64,000 bases of DNA from Haliotis asinina (lineage: Eukaryota > Mollusca > Gastropoda > Lepetellida > Haliotidae), in NCBI RefSeq assembly GCF_037392515.1, contig NC_090290.1, positions 58,168,753-58,232,752 of the forward strand. Reading direction: 5' to 3'. Positions 56,300 through 64,000 of this stretch are shown here, piece after piece; position 1 is the first letter of the stretch, and each line of letters begins with the position of its first letter. The translations under genes and the position numbers were made by a program. The notes below the pieces were generated by a model that worked only from the letters and a program-made list of their open reading frames with translations, did no database searches and had not been told where the DNA came from.

Positions 56300-57184
56300 T
56301 AATTTGTTTGAGATTAATCTAAATCTTATGTATTAGGTTTGTGTTTGTGAGGAAGTTTACTTTTAAATATTACTAGTAAATATGTGTTGTACTATTTCTG
56401 GTGTTTTACAGTGGTTGCATAGTCCACCTGGGTGTCTGTTTTGAGTGTATAGAGTGTGGTTAGATTTGTGATGCCTGTGATGAGTCTGGTGACGTGTGTG
56501 TGTCTTGGATGGTGGGAGTCTGAGAATGTTGACTGTTTTGTATATGGGTTTTGCTGTGATGGATTTGACCCAGATGAATCTGTTTGGGCTGATGTTGTGT
56601 TGGAAGTTTCGATTGAGGGTATGTGTTTTTACGAAGTGTTTAATTTCTGCTTTGGATTTTTAAAAAAAAAATTTTTAGGGGGGGTACGGGGGTGGAGTTA
56701 TTCTTCAAGGGCATTTAGAAGTTGGCGTAGCAATACAGGACAAATTTTATGGATTGCAACTTCTTGAATTTATTTTACGACGTTTCGGGGCTTATCCTAC
56801 CTAGCCCCCTCATCAGCTCATCAAGAACTTGCAATCCATAAAATTTGTCCTGTATTATTTTTGAGTTGTTTCATGGAGCTGAGTGAATCGGTTATTCGGT
56901 TATTAGATAGTTAGTGGTAGGGAGGGAGAGAGATTAGGTGGAGTGCAGTGAGGATAGCTGTTTAGTTCTGCTGTTGAGTAATGGAAGTTTGAGGTTATAG
57001 GGGGTATATGTTGTAGATGAGTGTCAGTGCCTGTGATTTTGTTTGTACAATTGGATGCATCTGTGTAGATGTGGGTGTGCTGGGGGTAATGTGCTAAGGT
57101 GTGATTTTATTGGGTTTTTTTGGGAAATAGTGTCAGTGTTTGTAGGGAGTGATTGGAGTGTGGATGCTAGGGTGGTGTCTGTGT
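56300..57184 (-). pseudogene. Continuation of the I-like LINE: RNase H and zinc tail
   Basis: Minus strand: HIYTDASNCTNKITG (RNase H first Asp block) and TAELNSY near 57070-56960; after the inserted hammerhead element, VTRLITGITNLTTLYT and HPGGLCNHCKTPEIVQHIF (zinc tail). Several frameshifts. Upstream coding resumes at 59073 beyond the nested LINE. Confidence 0.6.
56732..56856 (-). ncRNA. Complete type I hammerhead ribozyme
   Basis: On the minus strand: helix I strand 56856-56821; CTGATGA at 56816-56810; helix II GGGGCT/AGCCCC (56809-56787); GAAAC at 56786-56782; minimal helix III (A-U and C-G with loop GTC); cleavage triplet GTA at 56778-56776; helix I return strand 56767-56732. The two 36-nt helix I strands are complementary with one mismatch. 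All core nucleotides match the consensus, so self-cleavage after GTA is predicted. Hammerheads of this minimal-helix-III kind are known from Penelope-like and related retroelements. It has inserted in the remains of a minus-strand LINE. Confidence 0.8.
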
Positions 57185-59072
57185 GTTAGACCAATAACAC
57201 TGTTAAGCTGTTTTGGAAAACTTTTCATATCTGTTTCAAACAGCCGATTAAATAAATTCATCGAATCTAACGAAATTCTTTCCGAAGCCCAGACTGGTTT
57301 CAGAAAAGGATATTCACCATCAGATCATATTTTCTGTTTATTTCAAATGTCGGAACTATTAAAATGTCGCAAGAAGAAATCCTATTGCGCATTTATCTAT
57401 TTTCAAAAGGCATTTGATACCCTCTTGAGATCAGGGCTCTGGAAAAAAACGTCTGCAAAATAAGATATCTAGGAAAAGCTTCAAGGTCATTTTTAACATG
57501 TATCAAAATATTAAATCATGTGTCTGTAACGGCGGAAATTATTTTTAATTTCTTCTTGTGTAAACAGGGTGTCAGCCAAGGAGAGAACTTGTCCCCAGTT
57601 TTGTTTTCGTTATTCCTTAATGATCTTGAAGATGCTTTAGCCTCAGACTCATGCTGTGGTTTACAACTTAAACCCGGTGATTTCAACAACCGTTTAGGTA
57701 CGGTTAGGGTTAGGGTTAGGGTTAGGGTTAGGGTTAGGGTTAGGTACGCTCATTACACTTTTTCACGGCTGTATGCTGATGATACCGTCTTTATATCCTC
57801 AGACCCCTGTGATTTGCAAAATATGTTAGATTTTTTTCATAATTACTGTAAAAAATGGAAACTTAAAATTCACTCATCCAAATCAAAAATCCTTATTTTC
57901 GGTGGATCCTCTAAAGAATATAAAAGACGTTTCAATATTGGAGATAATATCCTGGAAAATGTAGAGTGTTATCCCTACCTTGGCATTACACTACAAAAGA
58001 ATGGTAAACGTATACTGGTGGAAAAGGCAACAAAGGCAATGTTTTTTTATATTAAACCAAGGCAGAAAACTTAAACTTTCCATTGCTTGTCATTTCAAAC
58101 TGTTTGATTGTATGATCACCCCTATTCTTTTATATGGATGTGAGGTCTGGGTTTTGAAAATACCTCTTGCTTTGAAAGTGTTCATCTACGCTTTCTCAAA
58201 TCACTCAGGAAAAGTACACCTAACTTCATGTTATATGGCGAGTTTGGCAGATTCCCTCTTGTAAATGTTATTAAAAGCAGAATGGTATGATTTGGGGCTA
58301 AACCTTTAATCGGAAAAATTAAGTGTGCTTCTTCATACATACATTAATATTCAACGATTGTATATTTGGCAAATGTGAACGTAAATGGATAATGTATCTC
58401 AAAAGCATTTTCGACGATCCTGGACCAAGTTTCATCTGGAAATCCCAAAAGTTTGAAAGTTTACCTTGGCTTAAAACTGTTATGAGAAGTAAATTAAAAG
58501 ATAAATCAGCAAACATGGATCTGAATAATCGAAACCTCCACCAAAAGAAACATTCACAGCGTTCTCAAAACTCCATCTCTCAAATCTGAACCATACCTCA
58601 ATTTTCTGCATCATAATAGCTTGCTAGAATTCCGAACTTGCAATCATTTCCTTCCAGTCGAGACAGGTAGATGGCAACGAATCCCAGCAAATGATAGGAA
58701 GTGTACTTTGTGTAACCTAAATGATATTGGTGATGAATTTCATTATTTATATAAATGTTCCAAATTCGAAATAGAAAGAGAAAAATATATTCAAAAGTAT
58801 TATTGTATTAGACCAAATGTATATAGAATGAATGTCCTTTTTAACACCAATAAGCTGGGAACTTGAGAAAACTGTCAATCTTCTGTAAAATAATCTTGGC
58901 TCTATTTAAGAAATAACTTCATTAACGTGTATGTAACGTCTCTCAATGTACATTATATCTATCATACAGCTTGTATATAATGTGTATTCTATTCATGTAC
59001 CTCTTATGCTGCAGTTTTGCAGCCTGAGTGAAAATAAAAGTTCAGTTCAGTTCAGTTCAGTTCAGTTCAGCT
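57185..59072 (+). pseudogene. CR1/Jockey-like LINE with (TTCAG)n tail, nested insertion
   Basis: RT blocks: RPITLLSCFGKLFISVSNSR, EAQTGFRKGYSPSDHIFCLF, FIYFQKAFDTL, GVSQGENLSPVLFSLFLNDL, LYADDTVFISS; then YLGITLQKN, and a C-terminal zinc-type region (CTLCNLNDIGDEFHYLYKCS). YADD is intact, but the frame breaks near 57460 and 58070. Ends in about six TTCAG units, a typical LINE microsatellite tail. It lies inside a minus-strand LINE, which resumes at 59073, so it inserted later. A TTAGGG tract interrupts the RT. Confidence 0.82.
57702..57744. repeat. Interstitial telomeric repeat (TTAGGG, about 7 copies) in a LINE RT
   Basis: GGTTAG units flanked on both sides by TTAGGTAC. The tract keeps the LINE frame open, encoding alternating Val-Arg just upstream of the YADD motif. 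Confidence 0.92.
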
Positions 59073-60480
59073 GAGTGTGGGTATGTTGTGAATGCAGGTT
59101 GTCACGGGAGGTGTGTGTTGGATGTTGTCTAGTTGTTGTGAGCGTAGCAGACTGTCTAAGTGAGTGAGTAGAGGGGACCTCGTTAGAGTTATTTTTGAAC
59201 TTTTTAATAGTTGATGTTTTTGTGTTGTATTCCGTTGTGATTAGTTTAAATATTGGGTTGTGTTGGGCCCCAGCACAGTAGTTGAGTGTTGTTTGGTTTA
59301 TTCTTGTTCTGAATGAAGGGATGCCTATGGGAAGGAGGACTGTTTTAGGGGAGCCGCCAGTCCTAACGCCTAGGGCTAATTTAAGAGGTTTATACTGGAC
59401 AGAGTTTAAATTTAGGATGTTACCGGAAGAGAGGGAGTGCAAGAGCGGGGCGGCATAGTTCAATCTCGACTGGATAAGGCTTATATATATGTTGATAAGT
59501 GTTTGTTTGCTGGCGCCCAAAGTGGTACTACTGATAGCTCTCACGAGGTTTAAATCTTTTTGACATAATGTGACCAAGCTATTAATTTTGGGTGTCCATG
59601 TTAAGTGTTGGTCAAATATTACCCCTAAGAATTTTGTTCCTTCTCCGAATTGAATTTCTAGGTTGTCAAGGTGTACTTTGGGTGTATAATTTTGCATCCA
59701 CTATTTTTGTTAACAGTATGCCCAAGGGTTTTTCTTAAATTTACGTGGAACCCCCGTTTTGGTGCCCAAATGTGGATGTAATTTAGCATTCGTTGTGTTT
59801 TATTGTGGCTTGGTTTACGGAGGTCGAGTCCAAACTGAAATATCTGAATTTAGCTGTTGAATTTTCTTGTCCGGAAAGACACCATTTATCATGAAGTTAA
59901 ATAATGTTGAGGATATTATGCTCCCCTGGGTGGGTCCATTTTCTAGAGGATATGGGCTCGAAAGTGTGTTGTGAGATTTGATCATTATTTGTCTGTCCTT
60001 TAAGAAATCATGAATGAAATTTAGAATTCTTCCGTGTATGGCATTTTCCTGTATTTTTTATAAGGCCGTTATGCCAAACCATATCGAAAGCTGTACTCAA
60101 ATCAATAAAGATGGCCAGTGTGTATTGTTTTTGTGCTTGGGCTACCTTGATATCTTGTTCCAAATGTAAATTACGGTCCAACGTTTGTCCATTTGGAGTG
60201 AAGCCGCTCTGGTCCTGCTTGATTAGGTTGTGGGTGAGGATGTGGTGTTTTAGCCTATTGTTAATTAAAGTTTCCATTGTTTTACAAGTGGGAAGTGAGA
60301 CAAGTGGGAAGTGAGTGAGATACAGGATGCTGAGCGTTTGACGTCTCCGAGTATAAATGTATTGGGCTTTGCAAATGTTGATATAGTGTTCAAATCTTGT
60401 GATAGTAGTTTGATTGAGGGGCGTCTATAACAATTAATAGAGGTTAGTTCTTTACCATTAATGGGTGTTTTACACATAAA
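59073..60480 (-). pseudogene. I/Jockey-like LINE: endonuclease and RT part
   Basis: Reading leftward: an endonuclease piece (TSINCYRRPS...TFILGDVKRS; canonical GDFN altered), then RT (METLINNRLKHHIL, QSGFTPNGQTLDRNLHLEQD, LAIFIDLSTAFDMVWHNGL), a gap, then the thumb (FGEGTKFLGVIFDQHLTW, LINIYISLIQSRLNYAAPLL). The central RT including YADD is missing, and endonuclease and RT are fused by a deletion near 60280. Confidence 0.75.
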
Positions 60481-61037
60481 ACCTTACATAAGAAACCCCT
60501 TTTGGCGAGATGTCATCTCTGCATGGGGATTATATTTACAAAAGCAATACAAGACTCTAAATACAAGGGATATATTAAGTCAAAGTATTTGGTTTAATTA
60601 CATGTTAAAAGTAGGCAACATGTCACTTTTTATAAATACACTTTATCTATGATCTAATGAACCCCACTACAGGAGAATTTTACACTCATGAATAGCTACA
60701 AAAAATATATCGAGCCAGAATAAATATCTTAAGATATTATAGTATCAAATCTTCCATAACAGCCTGCTTAAAGAAAAGACATATTTCCCTTCCCATAACA
60801 ATACCATTTTCTCCAATACTACCTGTCAATATATCCAAACTAAATTTGAAGGTTAAAGGCATCAAAACGTTCTATATCTCATTACTAGATTCAAACTGTA
60901 CTAAATCATATGCACATAAATAGTGGGAAAGGGTCCTTGAAACACAATATAATAACACAATGTTACGAAACATATAAATGATCACAAATCGATATAGCAA
61001 ATGTAGTACTTTGAAATGGCGACAGATTAGGATAAAT
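60475..61037 (+). pseudogene. L1/Tx1-like LINE fragment, upstream part
   Basis: NPFWRDVISAWGLYLQKQYK and DILSQSIWFNYMLKVGN match the region after the RT in Tx1/L1-type ORF2. Stops follow from 60650. Interrupted at 61038 by a foldback MITE. Confidence 0.6.
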
Positions 61038-61400
61038 AGAGGATACTAAACGACCTTCCGTGTAATACCATTTTTATTAAACGAGTTAATGATTTAACTT
61101 TCGCTCGTCTGATACCAAATCTTTAACGAGTTTACTGAAAATGGTATTTCACGGAAGCGACTTTAGTATTCTGTTTATTACTCGCCAACATAAATTGACA
61201 GAAACCGCGGCGAAATTGCCTACAGTGTGAGGACTCTCAGCTTTCAAGTCAAGCAAGGTCTAGTAAAATCGCGACATCAACATTAGCATTGTGACGTCAC
61301 AACTTTGAACCATTTTGACGTCATACGTCAAGTGGTAGTACACTAGTGTAATATTGAAGTGAAAATATTACACTGCTGTATCTTCAACGGGCGAGTAATA
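61038..61400. mobile_element. Foldback MITE (363 bp) inserted in a LINE
   Basis: Starts GGATACTAAACGACCTTCCG, ends GGGCGAGTAATA. 61038-61097 reappears inverted at about 61111-61175 (CTTCCGTG...TACCATTTT). A second hairpin (AGTGTAATATT...AATATTACACT) lies near the right end. A shorter copy is at 32817-33009. Confidence 0.8.
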
Positions 61401-61780
61401 ATATATGATATTATACCTACAAACATTTTCTTCAATAGAATTAGACTAAAGGACAGACCTATGTGTACATTTTATTCGAAAGAACCAGAAACAATTATCC
61501 ATCTGTTTTACGACTGATGTCATGTTGAACAGATTTGGGAGAACCTGGCCAGCTGGCTTAAGACTGAAACTGACGGCAACATTGATTTTACACCAGAAAA
61601 TATTCTACTCGGGTTTAAAGGCAGAAACAATAACTCTTTAAATGCAATATGTCTTGTATTGACACAGGTAATATATACACACAAAACAAAACAACAAGTT
61701 GAATGTTTTAACCATGTAGCAAGTGAGATAGCAAAGTACTATGAAATCACAAAATACAATGCATATTCTACATGTAGCAA
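61401..61780 (+). pseudogene. L1/Tx1-like LINE fragment, C-terminal part
   Basis: FNRIRLKDRPMCTFYSKEPE and TIIHLFYD, then in another frame NSLNAICLVLTQVIYTHKTK. This is the Tx1/L1 C-terminal zinc motif (C-x2-C...H-x3-6-C, second Cys changed to Tyr). It continues the fragment left of the inserted MITE and ends at a poly-C tract. Confidence 0.65.
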
Positions 61781-61803
61781 CCCCCCCCCCCCCCCCCCCC
61801 CCC
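61781..61803. repeat. Poly-C tract (23 nt)
   Basis: Separates the Tx1-like LINE fragment from the Penelope-like fragment. Confidence 0.95.
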
Positions 61804-62160
61804 ACTGCAAATCAAGGAACCTCAGACATCTGTCAAGAGAAAAGACTCCAAATCAGCCATTTCCGACCACACCTAAGCCCGCCCAAACCATGTCATACTT
61901 TGGAACAACATCAGCATCCTAGAAACCAAGCAGTCAGATTACAAGACAAGGAAACTCTTAGAGGCAATCAACAACAAAGCCCCATGTCAACACACTATAT
62001 ATCAACCTCCTCTAATGTATACCTCGCATCCCCGCCATGTATATATTTCTCCTTGTGTATATGATATACATCTTTTGCCTGACAGCGGTGTTAGAACCTA
62101 CACCGAAACGTCGCATCCAGTGCAAGAAAGAAGTTGTATATCCATAAAGGTCTTCTCCCT
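61804..62160 (+). pseudogene. Penelope-like element C-terminal fragment
   Basis: Contains HVILWNNISILETKQ then TRKLLEAINNKAP, the C-terminal half of the Penelope-like GIY-YIG domain (W-x-NI-x-ILE...RK-x-EA). One in-frame stop lies just upstream. It follows a poly-C tract and runs into the hammerhead-like end. About 120 codons of open frame remain. Confidence 0.6.
62060..62155 (+). ncRNA. Degenerate hammerhead motif at Penelope-like 3' end
   Basis: CTGACAG (two changes from CTGATGA) at 62079, helix II GGTGT/ACACC, GAAAC at 62105-62109. Helix I is possible between GATATACATCTTT (about 62064-62076) and the AAGAAGTTGTATATCC stretch ending near 62154. Directly downstream of the GIY-YIG remnant on the same strand. 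Confidence 0.5.
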
Positions 62161-62394
62161 CATCATACCAACTTCTAAAGTGCCACTTAAAAGAAAGAAA
62201 TAGAAATATGTATATTTAAGTGAACCAGAAGTCAGACACATGTCCGGTTCCCCTACTCTTTCCACCCAGACGAGTATGTCTTTCAGTGCATGTTTCCAAT
62301 GAGCATTTGCATCCTGGCACTAGAACGTATTCTGCTCTTGATTTGTCAGTTACATACTCCAATCTATTAAGTGATAAATGAGTGAGTGTGTGAG

Positions 62395-62480
62395 TTAAAA
62401 TTTTATGTCACATCGGCAATATTTCAGCCATATCATGACGACAAAAGGTTATATGCTAAGAACAGATACATTTATACATT
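62395..62480 (-). mobile_element. SINE fragment
   Basis: ATTTTATGTCACATCGGCAA and ATTTCAGCCATATCATGACG resemble the SINE end at 19.9 kb. Confidence 0.5.
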
Positions 62481-62554
62481 TTATCAAGCTGCCAAACATT
62501 AAAACTACTAAAATTCTACGCTTAAACTTCTGAAATGATGTGGTCTTAAGAGAG

Positions 62555-63085
62555 TCAGATGTCAGAGAGTTTCACATGTCAGAGAGAGTCACATGTCAGG
62601 GAATGCCAGATGTCAGGGACTGTCAGATGTTAGAGAGAGTCAGATGTCAGGGAGTGTCAGATGTCAGGGAGGGTCAGATATCAGAGAGCGTCAGATGTCA
62701 GAGAGTATCAAATGTCAGAGAGTGTCAGATGTCAGGGAGCGTCAGATGTCAGAAAGTGTCAGATGTCAGAGATTGTGAGATGTCAGGGAGGGTCAAATGT
62801 CAGAGAGATTCAGATGTCAGGGAGTGTCGGATGTCAGGAAGCGTCAGATGTCAGAGAGTGCCAGATGTCAGAGAGTATCAAATGTCAGAGAGTGTCAGAT
62901 GTCAGGGAGTGTCAGATGTCAGAGACTGTGAGATGTCAGGGAGAGTCAGATGTCAGAGAGATTCAGATGTCAGGGAGTGTCGGATGTCAGGAAGCGTCAG
63001 ATGTCAGAGAGCGCCAGATGTCAGAGAGCGTCAGATGTCAGAGAGTGTCAGATGTCAGGGAGTGTCAGATATCAGAGAGTGCAGT
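62555..63085. repeat. 17-bp tandem repeat, about 31 copies
   Basis: Unit GTCAGATGTCAGAGAGT. Since 17 is not a multiple of 3, all three forward frames read the same 17-aa cycle and all stay open (up to 192 codons). Not a gene. Confidence 0.95.
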
Positions 63086-63214
63086 CACAAACAATGTGTT
63101 CATGCGACCAAATTTTAAAATAACATATACATTCCAGTATATGATCAAAATATATTAAGAAAATCAATTTCCTTTAAAAACCAAGAATTAAATTAAGGAA
63201 ATCCTTTAAGGGTG

Positions 63215-63640
63215 AAACTGAAATATCGATCTCTTGTGACGGAAACATTTATGTAATCAAGCAGCACATGCTTGACCTTGATTAATTAATCACAACGGAT
63301 GCAAAATGGAGAATGTTCACCCTCTCACAAGTAGTCTTGAGTGTATGAGTGCTGTGGCCAATACGACATCGTCACAAGATGACCTTGTCACATCGGGACC
63401 GACAACCAAAGAAAGTGTAACCAATCGTTACAATCGATAAGTGGTCTAATTCTTAGCCCAAGAGGTAGAACAAGACATAACTTGTTCTTGTACAAATCCT
63501 CATTAAGAGGTAGGAAGACATGTGTAAGTTTACCCAGGGTTAGACTGGTTAGAATATAGGTTTGTAAGATATTCAAATTTAAAGAATATTTCTATACGGC
63601 GTTGGGTAAGAAAAGGCTCATCTCTCTCAACAGACGTTCT
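63215..63640 (-). pseudogene. LINE 3' fragment, second copy
   Basis: Minus-strand reading gives RIGHSTHTQDYLLEGEHSPF and CIRCD in mixed frames, homologous at DNA level to 48600-48780 (both share a CTCACAAGTA/TTAACAAGTA-like block and GATGCAAAA). Confidence 0.5.
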
Positions 63641-64000
63641 GAAACATCCAGCTTCATTTTGTGATTGGGAATTATCTGTGAAAATGATTGGACTTTACGT
63701 GACATAAATTTCGAAATTATATATTTTCTGTGACATTAGGCCAATTCATGGAAATTGATATGTTTTCGCTGATAAAACAGCACCTGCTTTATGATGAAAG
63801 GATATAAACCTAGTGAGAAGACTTGGTATCATTTTACTCCTTTAAGGGGGCTATTTATCACAATATACCGATTGTTTATCAAAACATATTAATTTCGTGA
63901 CCATGGTTTTACATGATTATAAGTAGCTTTCTGTAATATTGATTTTATTGCGGTATAAGACATTCACTGTACTTTACCCTTCCTTTGATGATGCCCAAAC
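63641..64000. other. Unassigned DNA
   Basis: AT-rich; nothing recognised. Confidence 0.4.

Noticed and set aside
62540..63158. Up to 192-codon open frames in three forward frames
   Set aside because: Produced by the 17-bp array; no non-repetitive coding sequence.

Overview
This is a eukaryotic, intron-rich, repeat-dense window, most likely from a marine gastropod and probably an abalone (Haliotis). The clues are GT-AG exons with animal-type domains, TTAGGG-type telomeric repeats, and many copies of tRNA-derived and V-type SINEs whose ends carry runs of ACTC and the motif GCAATATTCCAGC. The species is inferred from memory of that repeat landscape, not from a search. Nothing looks prokaryotic.

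Gene content is sparse. (1) 10939-21857 (+): an 11-exon calpain of about 520 aa with an intact Cys-His-Asn triad, an N-terminal MGC acylation motif, and no visible C2 or EF-hand tail. (2) 27873-36522 (+): the C-terminal part of a DC-STAMP-domain E3 ligase (DCST1/2-like) in 7 recognisable exons ending in a C4C4 RING. The 5' half is not visible and one junction is out of phase. (3) 50446-54993 (+): a probable 4-exon gene for a secreted cysteine-rich protein of about 187 aa; all its introns are phase 1. (4) 16437-16984 (-): a two-exon remnant of a Crypton/DUF3504-type tyrosine recombinase inside a calpain intron.

The rest is mobile and satellite DNA. 0-10.7 kb: SINEs, tandem arrays, and a dead Tc1 element split by a perfect 54-bp inverted repeat. 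10.9-22 kb: calpain; its introns hold a 400-bp hairpin MITE and a 2.1-kb inverted-repeat element with a 30-bp minisatellite of about 59 copies. 25-36 kb: arrays, a Ty3-like RT fragment, and Penelope-like (PLE) pieces around the DCST exons. 38-48 kb: a DIRS-like retroelement (-), a LINE (+), a broken copy of an uncharacterised multicopy invertebrate gene family, and a LINE end with a restriction-like endonuclease. 55.9-62.2 kb: nested LINEs, a hammerhead ribozyme, foldback elements and a PLE GIY-YIG fragment. 62.5-63.1 kb: a 17-bp array.

The most interesting theme is a dispersed family of inverted-repeat ends carrying hammerhead-ribozyme cores (CTGATGA, helix II, GAAAC) at about 17.5, 19.6, 37.5, 48.9, 55.8, 56.8 and 62.1 kb, plus a related foldback at 33.1 kb. 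Two of these lie next to Penelope-like GIY-YIG coding remnants. The copy at 56.8 kb has a complete core, a 36-bp helix I and a GUA cleavage triplet.
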